From positions 62,001 to 126,000 of the forward strand of contig NZ_JACHLU010000006.1 in NCBI RefSeq assembly GCF_014204625.1: a stretch of DNA of 64,000 nt. Reading direction: 5' to 3'. How positions within the stretch are numbered: position 1 is the first letter of the stretch; every line of letters begins with the position of its first letter. The notes beneath the pieces are model-generated. The model was given only the letters and a program-made list of their open reading frames with translations. It made no database searches and was not told where the DNA came from. Shown here one piece after another: positions 48,005-58,107 of this stretch. This stretch comes from Gillisella vitis. GTDB lineage: Bacteria; Pseudomonadota; Alphaproteobacteria; Rhizobiales; Rhizobiaceae. Made by a program: the position numbers and the translations under genes.

Positions 48005-48757
48005 TTAGTGACCGTCCGGATGGATTGCGTCATTCAGGTACATGCATGTCAGCACCGCGAAGACGTAAGCCTGAAGGAAGGCAACCAGGAACTCAAGACC
48101 CGTCAATGCGACGGTCATGGCGAGAGGAAGGAGCGCGCCACCGACGCCAAGAGCGCCAAGGCTGCCAAGCGAAGCCACAAAGCCCGCAAACACCTTCAAT
48201 GTGATGTGACCGGCCAACATATTGGCAAACAGTCGGATGGACAGCGAAATCGGACGCGAAAGGAACGAAATCACTTCGATTGGCACAACCAGAAACAGAA
48301 GCGCACCCGGAACACCCGCTGGCACAAACAATTTCAGAAAACCAAGACCATGCTTGTAAAAGCCGTAGAACAACACCGTGCCAATCACAAGAATGGCCAG
48401 CGCGAGTGTCACGATAATCTGACTGGTGATGGTGAAGAAATAAGGCACCATACCCAGCAGATTGGCCGTCAGCACAAACATGAACAGGGTGAACACCATC
48501 GGGAAGAACTTCATCCCGTGGCTTCCGGCCCCTTCACGCAGCATTGAGGCGATGAATTCATAGGACAACTCTGCAACAGACTGAGCGCGACCCGGAATCA
48601 GACCACGGTTGGATGTTGCAAAATACAGAAATCCAGCAGCAACCGCCACCGTTGCCACCATGAACAGGGAGGCGTTGGTGAACGAAAAATCAATGCCGCC
48701 AATCTCGATCGGAACAATCTTGTGGATCTGGAACTGATGGGTCGGATCGTTTGACAC
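48005..48757 (-). CDS. atpB: ATP synthase F0 subunit a, GTG start
   Basis: A 250-residue membrane stator subunit that forms the proton half-channels. The essential arginine is in [14 protein letters not shown]. The C-terminal helix [24 protein letters not shown] is typical. I placed the start at GTG 48757 ([15 protein letters not shown]), preceded by GAGAGAG; the open frame to 48955 overlaps atpI and would add an unrelated 66 residues. It lies 77 bp after atpI. Confidence 0.94.
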   Translation of the reverse strand: MSNDPTHQFQIHKIVPIEIGGIDFSFTNASLFMVATVAVAAGFLYFATSNRGLIPGRAQSVAELSYEFIASMLREGAGSHGMKFFPMVFTLFMFVLTANLLGMVPYFFTITSQIIVTLALAILVIGTVLFYGFYKHGLGFLKLFVPAGVPGALLFLVVPIEVISFLSRPISLSIRLFANMLAGHITLKVFAGFVASLGSLGALGVGGALLPLAMTVALTGLEFLVAFLQAYVFAVLTCMYLNDAIHPDGH

Positions 48758-48834
48758 CTGTTGATCTCTCTCGCTTTTGCCACCCTCAAGCGGCGTTCCT
48801 GCCTGTTCACCCGAATGCACTGCACCCTGGCATT

Positions 48835-49179
48835 TTACTGTCGACTGTCGGGCTTCTTGTCTGCCGGGTGCGGCGAAGTCACCACACCGCTTGCGCGAAG
48901 CACGTTCAGAACACCTGCACAGAACCCCAGCAACAAGAGGACAACCAGCCCCCAAGGCGATGTTCCAGCCAAACGGTCAAAAACAAACCCGAGAACAGCC
49001 CCGACAATAATGGCTGAGAGAAACTCCGAGGAAATTTTCATGGCCTGAGCATAGCCTTTTCGGTTTGCTCCAGCCCGCTCATCCCTCGCGGCCCCTTCCC
49101 CCTCATCCACCGCCTTGGCCAGCAGTTTGGCCTCAAGCGCATTGCGGCGACGTTCCAGATCCTTTTCGCGCTCAATCAT
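48835..49179 (-). CDS. atpI: ATP synthase assembly protein AtpI
   Basis: A 114-residue protein that helps assemble the c-ring and may bind magnesium. An N-terminal charged helix ([17 protein letters not shown]) precedes two membrane helices ([16 protein letters not shown] and [19 protein letters not shown]). It heads the F0 operon. GGGGAG lies 6 bases before ATG 49179; the frame to 49212 is less likely. The F1 genes are absent, as expected for this class, where they form a separate operon. Confidence 0.9.
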   Translation of the reverse strand: MIEREKDLERRRNALEAKLLAKAVDEGEGAARDERAGANRKGYAQAMKISSEFLSAIIVGAVLGFVFDRLAGTSPWGLVVLLLLGFCAGVLNVLRASGVVTSPHPADKKPDSRQ

Positions 49180-49460
49180 AGCAACTCCCCGTCCGAAACC
49201 AGACAGGACCATAAAAGACCTGCCTGAATATGCAAACGGAGCGGATTTGCCATGATCCAGCCCGTTTTAAAGTTGGCGCACCATAATTTTGCACGCTTCC
49301 ATAGTCAAGGCATTGAACACGCTTGTTTCACGACAAATTAACTGAACAAAAACAAATCGATACCAGAAAAAAACCGATTCTGCGACAAATCATGTGTCAA
49401 ATTGCCTTGTTCACCCTGTTAAAATCGCGGAATCACTCCCCAGATTTTTGCCAAAATCCC
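49180..49460. other. Region upstream of the F0 operon
   Basis: About 280 bp separating atpI from the family B copy 5 and kup. It must contain the atp promoter. It is AT-rich near 49270-49400. I see no gene, hairpin terminator or RNA. Confidence 0.35.
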
Positions 49461-49567
49461 TACAGCATGTCGCGTTTTATTGTCCTCAATAAAACGATAA
49501 CGTCCATGCGAAAAAGAAAGAGCTAAAGCCTGTCGCAGTGAATCCTATTCACTGCGACAGGCTTTAG
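49461..49567 (-). repeat. Family B 107-bp double-hairpin repeat, copy 5
   Basis: It starts TACAGCATGTCGCG and ends CAGGCTTTAG. The minus-strand kup stop codon (TAA, 49564-49566) is inside its palindromic end. Confidence 0.88.
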
Positions 49568-51465
49568 ATGATAACGTGGGATCCCAGCTCGACCACACGA
49601 TTGGCGGGCAAGCGGAAATAATCCGACGGATCTGTTGCGGAATTGGCAAGGGCGATAAACAGCCGATCCTGCCAGTTTGGCATACCAGCTTTTGCGTCCG
49701 GCACCAGCTTGCGACGACCAAGGTAGAAAGAGGTCGACATGATGTCGAACTTCAGCCCGCCTTTGCGCAATTTTGCCAGGGCCTGCGATACGTTTTGCTG
49801 CTCCATATAGCCAAAACGGATTTCCACCCGGCTGAAGCGCTCCGACAGGCTTTCGGCCACAAACCGCTCAGCTTCCGTTGCACGCGGCCGGTTGACCGTC
49901 TTGATCGTCAGAATGATGTTTTTCTCATGCAGCACATGATTGTGCTTGAGATTGTGCAACAGCGCTGCCGGGGCTGTTTCCGGATCGCTGGTCAGGAAGA
50001 TTGCCGTGCCCGACACAGAAACCGGCCCATGCTCGCTTTTCCGCTCGATCGACGGAATGAAGGATGACAACGGAATATCGGCATGGCGCGTCTTGGCAAA
50101 CAGAATGGCCGTGCCCCTGCGCCATGTCCACATCACAATGGTAAAGCCTGCGGCAAAGAACACCGGAATATAGCCACCATCATGAATTTTCAGCAGATTT
50201 GCGCCAAGGAAGACCATTTCCAGCGCCAGCAGCGGCACAATGATCAGCAGGGCCAACAGCACCGACCACTTCCATCTCACCCGTACAAATTCAAAAGCCA
50301 TGATCGTGGTGACAACCATCGCGCCGGTGACGGAAATGCCGTAAGCGGTGGCCAGCGCATCGGAGCTTTCAAACAGCAGCACAAGCCCCAGAACACCAAT
50401 CAGCAACAGGGTGTTGACGGCAGGAAGGTAAATCTGTCCGGTATTGGTTTCCGATGTAAAGGTAATTTCCATGCGCGGCAGAAAGCCCAGGTGAATGGCC
50501 TGGCGCACCATGGAAAACGCCCCGGTAATCACCGCCTGGCTGGCAATGACCGTTGCCGCTGTTGCCAGAATGATCACCGGGATAATCGCCCAGCTCGGGA
50601 ACATCAGATAAAAGGGATCCTTTGCCATGGACGGATCCTTCAACACCAGAGCACCCTGCCCGAGATAGTTGAGCACCAGCGCAGGAAAGACAAGGCAGAA
50701 CCAGGCGAGCTGGATGGGTTTGCGACCAAAATGGCCAAGGTCAGCATAGAGTGCCTCCGCCCCGGTGACGGTCAAAAACACGGCACCCAGCACCACAAAG
50801 CCCAGAAACTTCTCTTCAAACAGGAATGTTACGGCATTGATCGGGTTAAAGGCATGGAAGATTGCCGGATCATCAAAGATATGCGTGATGCCACCGGCAG
50901 CCATGACCAGAAACCACACAACCGTGATGGGACCAAACAGATTGGCAACAGCGCCCGTACCATGCGATTGCATGGCAAACAGGATGATCAGAATCACCAC
51001 GGAAATCGGCACGATGAACTCGGAGGATTGCGGGGCCACCAGCTTCAGGCCCTCCACCGCAGAGAGAACCGACAGCGCGGGCGTGATCATCGCATCACCC
51101 AGAAACAGCGCCGCCCCGACCAGTCCCAGAACCATCAACACAATCGTGCGCCGTCCCGCCGTCTTGCTCAACAGCGCCAGCAGGGAGAGCGTGCCGCCTT
51201 CCCCATCATTGTCTGCCCGCAGCAGAAACAGCACATATTTCAGCGTCACAATGATGGTCAGGGTCCAGACGATCAGCGAGGTGAGGCCAATGACCTCAAA
51301 CCGGCTGATGCCATCGTAGGAAATCGGCTTCAACGCCTCACGAAAGGCATAAAGCGGACTTGTACCAATATCACCATAGACAACCCCGACAGAGCCGAGC
51401 GCTGGCAACATCAGCTTGCGTAAGCCATTTTTTTCAGTCGGTGCGTGGGATGTATCGTGGGACAT
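49564..51465 (-). CDS. kup: Low-affinity potassium transporter Kup
   Basis: A 633-residue H+/K+ symporter of the KUP/HAK family. It opens with [20 protein letters not shown], the family hallmark, and has about 12 membrane helices over residues 20-460, then a C-terminal cytoplasmic domain. The ATG at 51465 is used; the TTG at 51468 is an alternative. The stop codon is provided by family B copy 5. It lies 16 bp downstream of the CorA gene on the same strand, so two cation transporters may be cotranscribed. Confidence 0.95.
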   Translation of the reverse strand: MSHDTSHAPTEKNGLRKLMLPALGSVGVVYGDIGTSPLYAFREALKPISYDGISRFEVIGLTSLIVWTLTIIVTLKYVLFLLRADNDGEGGTLSLLALLSKTAGRRTIVLMVLGLVGAALFLGDAMITPALSVLSAVEGLKLVAPQSSEFIVPISVVILIILFAMQSHGTGAVANLFGPITVVWFLVMAAGGITHIFDDPAIFHAFNPINAVTFLFEEKFLGFVVLGAVFLTVTGAEALYADLGHFGRKPIQLAWFCLVFPALVLNYLGQGALVLKDPSMAKDPFYLMFPSWAIIPVIILATAATVIASQAVITGAFSMVRQAIHLGFLPRMEITFTSETNTGQIYLPAVNTLLLIGVLGLVLLFESSDALATAYGISVTGAMVVTTIMAFEFVRVRWKWSVLLALLIIVPLLALEMVFLGANLLKIHDGGYIPVFFAAGFTIVMWTWRRGTAILFAKTRHADIPLSSFIPSIERKSEHGPVSVSGTAIFLTSDPETAPAALLHNLKHNHVLHEKNIILTIKTVNRPRATEAERFVAESLSERFSRVEIRFGYMEQQNVSQALAKLRKGGLKFDIMSTSFYLGRRKLVPDAKAGMPNWQDRLFIALANSATDPSDYFRLPANRVVELGSHVII

Positions 51466-51481
51466 CAATCGTTACAGGCTC

Positions 51482-52459
51482 TCAGAGCCAGCCTTTCCAA
51501 CGAAAAAACAGGAAGGGGACAACCGCGGAAACCACCATGCAAAGCAAAGCAAGGGGATAACCAAGGTGCCAGTTCAACTCGGGCATGACCTGAAAGTTCA
51601 TTCCATAAATGGACGCCACCAGCGTGGGCGGCAGAAACACGACGGACGCGATCGAGAAAATCTTGATGATGGCGTTCTGCTCGACATTGATCAGGCCAAG
51701 CGACGCATCCAGCATGAAGCTGATATTGCTGCCAATAAAGCCGGCATGTTCAGACAGGGAGTGAATGTCATGCGCCACCACAAGACAGAGTTCCTTCGCG
51801 TCAGCATTGGCCTTGACCGGCTCTGCCGATGCCAGAAACGAGACAAGCCGTGACAGCGACACAAGGCTGTCGCGCGCCTTGCTGACCAGACGGTGGTGGC
51901 TGGCAATATCCACCAGCTTGTCTTCCAGAAAGTGCGGCGGGCGGGATCTGTGCAGCCTGCGATCGATGAACACATCACCGGACAGGGCATCAAGGCGGGC
52001 ACCGGCGATTTCCAGAATCTCGGCTGTGCGATCCACAACGGTTTCCAAAAGCCGCATCAGCATCACGGCCCCCGTAGAGCAATTCAACGGATTGCGGCTC
52101 AGGGCGCTGGCAAACAGGCCAAACGAGCGCGGCTCGGCATAGCGCACGGTCACCATCCGGTTGGCACCCAGAATGAAAGCGACGTCAGCCAGCTCCGGGA
52201 CATTTGTTTCGGCCTTACAGATCAGTGATGCCGTCATGTAAACGCCACGATCGTCCGTGTAAAGTCGGCTGGATGGCTCGATGTCCTTGAGATCATCGCG
52301 GGTCGGCAGCGGCATGGCCAACAGGGATTCGGCCAGCCTTTCCTCGGTTTTATCAGGATGGATAAGGTCAAGCCACAGAATATCGTCAGCAAGGCGCATT
52401 GGCGCATCGCTGGGCAGAATGATGTCTACCGTCCCGTCACACCTGTAAGCTTTAATCAA
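51482..52459 (-). CDS. corA: CorA-family magnesium/divalent cation channel, TTG start
   Basis: A 325-residue CorA-type protein. The selectivity motif YGMNF is intact in VASIYGMNFQVMPELNW between two C-terminal membrane helices, and the cytoplasmic N-domain is helical and charged. The first codon is TTG at 52459, with AAAGG 9 bases upstream and no nearby ATG, so translation probably starts there. It may transport Mg, Co or Ni; the sequence alone does not say. Confidence 0.92.
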   Translation of the reverse strand: MIKAYRCDGTVDIILPSDAPMRLADDILWLDLIHPDKTEERLAESLLAMPLPTRDDLKDIEPSSRLYTDDRGVYMTASLICKAETNVPELADVAFILGANRMVTVRYAEPRSFGLFASALSRNPLNCSTGAVMLMRLLETVVDRTAEILEIAGARLDALSGDVFIDRRLHRSRPPHFLEDKLVDIASHHRLVSKARDSLVSLSRLVSFLASAEPVKANADAKELCLVVAHDIHSLSEHAGFIGSNISFMLDASLGLINVEQNAIIKIFSIASVVFLPPTLVASIYGMNFQVMPELNWHLGYPLALLCMVVSAVVPFLFFRWKGWL

Positions 52460-52631
52460 ACGTGATACCTTTGTCCCATGGCAACCACATCACCCCATCT
52501 CACGTCAACCGATACAGGTATTCGACATTATACAATCAGTCTTCAGCACATTTTTGCCTTCAATCATTTCTGACTGAAGGCAATGAACTGTGTTGCGGAA
52601 GACTTCAAACGATTGAAGCGCACATCTGGCG

Positions 52632-53615
52632 TTATTTTTTCGCGTGCGGTGCACTGGTCTTCAGCAGCGAACCAATAACACCTGACGACAGGATAGCAAG
52701 GGTAATTAAGAGTGACGCCAAAGGCGGGATGTGCATGATCCCAAGCATATCACCAATCAAAATCTTGGCTCCGATGAAAATCAACACCGCAGACAGTGCA
52801 TATTTCAACAGAATAAAGCGCTCCAGCATGGCCGACAGCGCAAAATAGAGCGCCCGAAGACCGAGAATGGCGGCAATATTGGATGTAAACACAATATAGG
52901 GATCGGTTGTGATCGAGAAAATCGCAGGAACGCTATCAACAGCAAAGATCACATCCGCAAGCTCCACCATCACCAGCGCCAGAAACAACGGCGTGGCAAA
53001 CAGTTTCGGTTTTGCCACTGCATCACCTTCGGCGGGAAGCCGGACGAAAAACTTTTCGCCATGAAGCTCTTCGGTAATGGGCAGGCGCTTGTGCAGAAAA
53101 GCCAGAACGGGGTTGGAGGAAACATCATATTCCTGCTCGGCCGAGAGCAGCATCTTGATGCCGGTATAGACCAGAAAGGCTGCGAACACGTACAGCACCC
53201 AATGGAACTGGTCGACAATGGCCGTGCCTGCGCCCACCATGATACCACGCAGAACCACAACGCCGATAATGCCATAGACCAGAGCGCGATGCTGAAGATG
53301 CTGCGGAATCCGGAAATAGCTGAAAATCAGGGCAATCACGAAGATATTGTCCAGCGACAGGCTTTCTTCCACCACATAGCCAGTGAGATATAAAATCGCT
53401 GATTCATGGCCCATACGCCACCAGATAAATCCGGCAAATGCAACACCCATGGCAATATAAAAGGCGGAAAGCTTCATGCTTTGCGCCACATCGATATGGC
53501 GGCTTTTTCTGCTCAGCAGCCCCAGATCGATCACCAGCAAAACAAAAACAAACAAAAGAAAGCCAAGCCACATCCAGGCAGGCTGGCCGAGAAAATCAGC
53601 AGCAAGAAACGTCAT
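52632..53615 (-). CDS. TerC/Alx-family membrane protein
   Basis: A 327-residue protein with about nine membrane helices. TerC-family features include GYVVEESLSLDNIFVIALIF and the pair of acidic patches in VMVELADVIFAVDSVPAIF. Relatives (Alx, YoaE) are linked to manganese export or metallation of secreted proteins. The start at 53615 (MTFLAADFLGQ) is chosen; the frame to 53708 would add 31 residues. A 7-bp stem CGGGAAA/TTTCCCG lies in the leader (53665-53684), but I see no clear match to the Mn riboswitch consensus. Confidence 0.88.
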   Translation of the reverse strand: MTFLAADFLGQPAWMWLGFLLFVFVLLVIDLGLLSRKSRHIDVAQSMKLSAFYIAMGVAFAGFIWWRMGHESAILYLTGYVVEESLSLDNIFVIALIFSYFRIPQHLQHRALVYGIIGVVVLRGIMVGAGTAIVDQFHWVLYVFAAFLVYTGIKMLLSAEQEYDVSSNPVLAFLHKRLPITEELHGEKFFVRLPAEGDAVAKPKLFATPLFLALVMVELADVIFAVDSVPAIFSITTDPYIVFTSNIAAILGLRALYFALSAMLERFILLKYALSAVLIFIGAKILIGDMLGIMHIPPLASLLITLAILSSGVIGSLLKTSAPHAKK

Positions 53616-53829
53616 GATTTTTTTTACTCTTACGGCGTTGTCAATAAAAACAACTCCGACATCACGGGAAAGCCGAATTTCCCGCCAGAGGGGCCCGCAG
53701 TTGCGCAACCAAAGGTGCGATAAGGCCGGTATGACTCAAGATCACGAAAAGTTCAAGTTTTGACTTTGCCTATCCCGCAATTTGCGTTCCCGCCCTGCGG
53801 ACCACTTTCGTCAACCACGGGCCATCATG

Positions 53830-54975
53830 TCACTCAAAGGTGATTTTCGGAGCCTTGCGGCTCGAATGACGCTGCACTTCCTGCCAGACTTTGGCGGCAA
53901 TATCGCGGTAAACCTGACTTTGCACATCCTCAGGTGCCGCAACAACAATCGGCGTTCCGGCGTCAGATTTCTCACGGATCGACATGGTCAAAGGCACCTC
54001 TCCAAGGAAAGGCACACCAATGGCCCCGGCCTCGGCCTTTGCTCCGCCATGGCCAAAAATATCATAGCGATTGCCTGTATCGGGTGCGATGAAATAGCTC
54101 ATGTTCTCGACAATGCCGAGCACGGGCACTTCGACCTTGTTGAACATGTTGATGCCCTTGCGCGCATCAATCAGGGCCAGATCCTGCGGGGTGGAGACAA
54201 TCACCGCGCCTGTGAGCGGCACCTGCTGGGCCATGGTCAATTGCGCATCTCCCGTGCCGGGCGGCATATCCACCACCAGCACGTCCAGCTCGCCCCAGGC
54301 CACTTCCCGTAGCATCTGCATCAGCGCCGATTGCACCATCGGGCCGCGCCAGATCATCGCCGTGCCTTCATCCACCAGAAAGCCCATCGACATGGCTTTC
54401 AGTCCGTAGTTTTCCATGGGCACAATGATGCGGCCATCAATCTGTTGCGGACGCCCGGAAATACCCAGCAGGCGCGGCATGGATGGCCCATACACATCCG
54501 CATCGAGAATGCCAACCTTCAGGCCATTGGCCATCATCGCCAGCGCCAGATTGACCGCCGTGGTGGATTTGCCAACGCCACCCTTGCCCGATGCCACGGC
54601 AACAATGGCACCAATGCCTGGAATGCCCGCTTTTGCCTGCCTGGGTGGCTGGGGTGCCGCAGGTGCGTGAGAATGCGCATGAGCCTGCGGCTTTGGCGGC
54701 GCAGGACGGGTCGCCTGCGCCCCTGCCTTGCGCTCGGCAGTCAGGCTGACAAGTGCCCCCTTCACCCCCGGCAGCGCCTTGACGGTGCGCTCGGCAGCGA
54801 TCCGCAAAGGCTCAAGCTCATTGGCGCGCTCGGCAGGAACATTGATGGAAAAATACACCTTGGCATCCGAAATGAAAACATCCGACACCATGCCAAGATC
54901 AACGATATTGCCCTCAAGATCAGGACCACGAATGGTCTTCAGGGCATCGAGAACGCTGTTTTTATCGGGCACCAT
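53830..54975 (-). CDS. apbC: Mrp/NBP35-type Fe-S cluster carrier ATPase
   Basis: A 381-residue P-loop ATPase that carries Fe-S clusters to target proteins. The N-terminal DUF59/MIP18-like domain (VLDALKTIRGPDLEGNIVDL) is joined by a Pro/Ala/His-rich linker (residues about 85-115) to the ATPase domain. The deviant Walker A is SGKGGVGKSTT at 129-139, and DMPPGTGDAQLT is also present. The C-terminal CxxC of many Mrp proteins is replaced by IAPDTGN after NMSYF. The start at 54975 has GGGAAG before it; the long frame to 55227 is rejected. Confidence 0.92.
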   Translation of the reverse strand: MVPDKNSVLDALKTIRGPDLEGNIVDLGMVSDVFISDAKVYFSINVPAERANELEPLRIAAERTVKALPGVKGALVSLTAERKAGAQATRPAPPKPQAHAHSHAPAAPQPPRQAKAGIPGIGAIVAVASGKGGVGKSTTAVNLALAMMANGLKVGILDADVYGPSMPRLLGISGRPQQIDGRIIVPMENYGLKAMSMGFLVDEGTAMIWRGPMVQSALMQMLREVAWGELDVLVVDMPPGTGDAQLTMAQQVPLTGAVIVSTPQDLALIDARKGINMFNKVEVPVLGIVENMSYFIAPDTGNRYDIFGHGGAKAEAGAIGVPFLGEVPLTMSIREKSDAGTPIVVAAPEDVQSQVYRDIAAKVWQEVQRHSSRKAPKITFE

Positions 54976-55389
54976 GGCTGAACTTCCCAGTTGGATTGCC
55001 TGCCGCCGCAAAGGCGACAGGGCTTCGAATGGATGAGAATCACAGTGGATACATCGGTGATGCATCGCCGCTTTACCACCCCATACTGTAGATTCTCTGA
55101 AATCGAAATGTTTTATCCTGCAATCAGGAATCAGGCACACAAACAAAAACCGCCGGACCCTTCCTGCATAGAGCGGATGGAGCCGGCGGTGTTTGTGTGA
55201 GCGCCTTCTTTGGTGCGCTCTTTTCAAAGTCCCCTCTGGACCTCTTTCCCTTTATGAAGCACAAAGTATGCCAGATTGAAAACTTCCGCATTTCCTTCCG
55301 CGACATCGCAAAGTCCCGGCGCATTTGCCCAGATTTTACAACCTCAACGCAGGATATGCTTAAAAAACATACACAAGAATCATCCAGCG
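54976..55389. other. 414-bp intergenic region upstream of apbC
   Basis: It holds the apbC promoter side (54976-55130) and the 3' region of the NasS-like gene. The hairpin terminator is at 55136-55199. Beyond it, 55200-55389 has no gene that I can support. Confidence 0.4.
55136..55199 (-). terminator. Terminator downstream of the CmpA/NrtA-like gene
   Basis: On the minus strand, ACCGCCGG (55190-55183) pairs with CCGGCGGT (55156-55149) across a 26-base loop, followed by TTTTTGTTTG. Outer arms CACACAAAC/GTTTGTGTG extend the pairing. It lies 191 bp past the stop codon. Confidence 0.6.
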
Positions 55390-56595
55390 TCAACGCAGCA
55401 GGTCACTCTCCATCCGGTCTGGATCAAAAATCCGGCCATCAAAAAAACCATCCGGCCCCAGACTGAGGTTCCCCGTGGTTGCGCCAACGGCCTGCGCTGT
55501 GCTCAGCGCGCCCTCCAACTTTTGATTGGCCCCCGGCATGGGCGCAAAAACCGGCTTCAAGGCCTGACGATAGAGATCGGGGCGATAACTATCCAACACC
55601 GCTTTGCGATTGTTTTCAGAATGGGCAACATGGTGGGCACGCACCATCTGGCTGTAAAACCACAGCGCCTGACTTTGCCACGGAAAGCCTGCTGCCTTGC
55701 GCTCCAGCACCAGAAAATCGTCTATCTGGCGGGCAACGCCCGGTGCCACAAACACCTCACCCGTCAGGGCTGGCAGCAACAGGCGGCCTTCCACATCGAG
55801 ATGGCGGGGCGAGGCCAGAATGCCTGCCAATTCCTCGATATTGTCGCCATTGCTACACCATTGAGCCGCCCGGTAGAGCGCTCTCAGCAAAGCATCCAGC
55901 GCCGGGCGATGGCCCAGCCCCCATTGCGCCGACACGCCCAGTACCTTGTCGGGTCCACTGCGCCAGATGGCGGAACTGGTTGTCACGATGCGCCCGACAC
56001 CTCTGTCCACGGCCAGACTGTTCCATGGTTCAGCGGCACAAAAGCCGTCAATCGCACCTTCCGACATGGCATCCGCCATCAGGGGTGACGGCAGGGCCAC
56101 CACATCAATATCGCGGCCCGGCGCAAGACCACAGGCGTGCAACCAGTAGCGAAGCTGATAGCCCTGACTGGAGTGATCAAAGCCAACCGCCAGACGCAGC
56201 CGTGGCAGGCTTTGCCGCCGACGATGGCTGACAACAGCCTTCAAGGCAGAGCCTGCCGATGCCGGTGCCAGATCTGCCGCAGCAAGTCCTGCGGCCATCA
56301 TTGCATCATGCAGACTATTTGCCACTGTCACGGCACCGCCACCCAGATTCAGTGTCATCACCACCATCAGGGAGGGTGACACCGGATAAAGCCCGAGATT
56401 CGCCGCAAGTGGCAGGGGTGCGGGCATATGGGCCCCTTGAAAATGGCCAACCGCCAGCCGATCCCGAATATTGGCCCAGGAGGTTTCGCGCACCAGCCGC
56501 AGTTTCAGCCCCTCATCCGTGGCAAAACCTTTTTCGGCAGCAACCACCAGCGCAGCGCTATCGACAAATGGCATATAGCCGAGCGTCACCTGCAT
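55390..56595 (-). CDS. CmpA/NrtA-family binding protein without signal peptide (NasS-like)
   Basis: A 401-residue two-lobe binding protein of the nitrate/bicarbonate CmpA/NrtA family. It starts directly at the fold (MQVTLGYMPFVDSAALVVAAEKG) with no signal peptide, so it should be cytoplasmic, as in the nitrate sensor NasS. Further matches are SWANIRDRLAVGHFQGAHM and GYQLRYWLHACGLAPG. NasS normally partners the ANTAR antiterminator NasT, but no nasT or ABC permease is here. It lies 37 bp downstream of a LuxR-type gene, suggesting a joint transcript. The ligand (nitrate or other) is unproven. Confidence 0.8.
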   Translation of the reverse strand: MQVTLGYMPFVDSAALVVAAEKGFATDEGLKLRLVRETSWANIRDRLAVGHFQGAHMPAPLPLAANLGLYPVSPSLMVVMTLNLGGGAVTVANSLHDAMMAAGLAAADLAPASAGSALKAVVSHRRRQSLPRLRLAVGFDHSSQGYQLRYWLHACGLAPGRDIDVVALPSPLMADAMSEGAIDGFCAAEPWNSLAVDRGVGRIVTTSSAIWRSGPDKVLGVSAQWGLGHRPALDALLRALYRAAQWCSNGDNIEELAGILASPRHLDVEGRLLLPALTGEVFVAPGVARQIDDFLVLERKAAGFPWQSQALWFYSQMVRAHHVAHSENNRKAVLDSYRPDLYRQALKPVFAPMPGANQKLEGALSTAQAVGATTGNLSLGPDGFFDGRIFDPDRMESDLLR

Positions 56596-56632
56596 CGATC
56601 AACCTGTGGGGGCTTGCGGCAGTCGACAAGGC

Positions 56633-57418
56633 TCACTTGATCAGCCCAAGCCGCAAGGATTTGGCAACGGCCTGCGTGCGATTGACCGTATCGAGCTTTT
56701 TGGTGGCCCGGTTGAGGTAATGATTGATGGTGTGTTCGGAAAGCCCCATGATTTCGGCAATTTCAATCGACGTCTTGCCAGCCGAGGTCCAGGTCAGGCA
56801 TTCAATCTCGCGTTCCGTCAGGCTCTCTGTGACGCGCGCATCCAGATCGCGGATTTCCGCCAGCCGGTTAAAGACATGGGTGGAAATATAATGCAGCAGG
56901 ACGAGGTCGGTGAAAGAAAATTCAGGGATGTCACCGGAAATGGCCACCGCACCCCGGTTGCTGGCGGAATCATAGACCGGAAAACAGGCATTACGAATCA
57001 GGCCATGGCGTTTCAGGATGTCGATTGCGACGTTAACGGTTCTTGCGTCCCGCTCACGGGCGATCATGGCAAGATCAAACACCACGGGAATGGAGGTATT
57101 GCGCAAACGGTGAAAAATCGGGCTTGTTGGCAGCAATCCGGCCTGATCATATTCCGTCAGCAATTCAGCAGGCCAATTGCTGATCACCGAACACATGGCC
57201 AGATTGATCGCCTGAACAGGCGGCAGATTCATGACCATGAAAAATTTGACGCCGAAATATTCCGCAATCCGCTTCATGAAGCGAAACACGTCAAACTGCG
57301 TTTTGGAACTACTCAACTCGGCCAGAAAACGCTCGACATCAAGCGCTCTCGATGAAACCTCCTGCGGAGCAGCCACCGTCAAACCCGTTTCATCGCCCGT
57401 TTTATCCACACGTCTCAT
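56633..57418 (-). CDS. LuxR-type regulator with autoinducer-binding-like domain
   Basis: A 261-residue regulator. The C-terminal LuxR helix-turn-helix is LTEREIECLTWTSAGKTSIE...LGLSEHTINHYLNRATKKL. The N-terminal 170 residues look like the acyl-homoserine-lactone domain, but the segment NWPAELLTEYDQAGLLPTSP keeps only part of the known lactone-contact residues. The conserved DP pair reads SP. It may sense another ligand or be a VisN/VisR-like orphan. No synthase (luxI) is near. The start at 57418 is chosen over GTG 57442. Confidence 0.8.
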   Translation of the reverse strand: MRRVDKTGDETGLTVAAPQEVSSRALDVERFLAELSSSKTQFDVFRFMKRIAEYFGVKFFMVMNLPPVQAINLAMCSVISNWPAELLTEYDQAGLLPTSPIFHRLRNTSIPVVFDLAMIARERDARTVNVAIDILKRHGLIRNACFPVYDSASNRGAVAISGDIPEFSFTDLVLLHYISTHVFNRLAEIRDLDARVTESLTEREIECLTWTSAGKTSIEIAEIMGLSEHTINHYLNRATKKLDTVNRTQAVAKSLRLGLIK

Positions 57419-58107
57419 TTTGTCATCCGACACATTCTGCACTCGTGCACTGAGGCATTCATTCGCTCATGCTTTCACACTCGACAGCCTGTCAGCCTAT
57501 ATGGCCCACAAAGCTTGGCTGTAGCGCTCTATATCTGCTGCACAAGACATCAACAGCAAAGTCAATTCCAAATCATCGCCCCACCTATCATAAGCGCTGC
57601 GGGGCATTCCTGCTACACCGCATATCACGAAGTTTGCATAAAAGCTTGCTGTCTTATCCTGTCATTGTTGTCCATGCCAATTTCGCCACGGAAAACCAGG
57701 GATGAGCTAGACCGCAACACCTTCATAGGTCGACAATCCAATACTGAAGACTTTAACGAAAACACGCATTATGCTTCGATTGCAGAGCTGACCACCATTT
57801 TCTTGACCATCTTGTGCATTTTACCACAGGCGCACCATTGCAAAGTAAATGTCCCCACAATTGCGCAGGGTTGCATGAAAAGGTGATCAGAACAATCAAC
57901 CGACACGCTTTTTTGCGCTTTGACACAAGAGCATCTCTGACTATACAGCGCCTCTCACCATTTATGGCGCACGGCGCTGTAGATCTTTATATCTGCTGCA
58001 TCATTTTCTCTTCAAACCGATTCCGGTTTAAAGAATTATGCAGTAGCATCGGGTCGATGCCGATTTTCGGCACGATGTCAGAAAGCAGACGACACCATTG
58101 CGGGTGT
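57419..58107. other. 689-bp repeat-rich intergenic region
   Basis: A diverged mosaic repeat lies at about 57487-57560, and a good inverted copy of the 25615 mosaic at 57944-58050. Between them (57570-57940) no gene has support; small frames lack ribosome sites. Divergent promoters for the luxR-type and lactonase genes should lie at its ends. Confidence 0.45.
57944..58050 (-). repeat. Mosaic repeat, second copy (inverted)
   Basis: It contains ATGGCGCACGGCGCTGTAGA, TTTATATCTGCTGCAT and the ACCGATTCCGGTTTAAAGAA palindrome, in reverse order to 25615-25720. It sits 57 bp before the lactonase start. Confidence 0.75.

Noticed and set aside
49323-49526. 67-codon open frame upstream of kup
   Set aside because: It runs through family B copy 5 and has no recognisable protein, so it is a chance frame.
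53616-53830. Possible manganese (yybP-ykoY) riboswitch in the TerC leader
   Set aside because: TerC/Alx genes often carry one and a small CGGGAAA/TTTCCCG stem is present, but I could not find the conserved GGGGAGUA-type core. A covariance-model search would decide.
57515-57886. 123-codon open frame in the repeat-rich gap before the lactonase
   Set aside because: It starts within a diverged mosaic repeat, is rich in Cys and His, and has no ribosome site or homology that I recognise.
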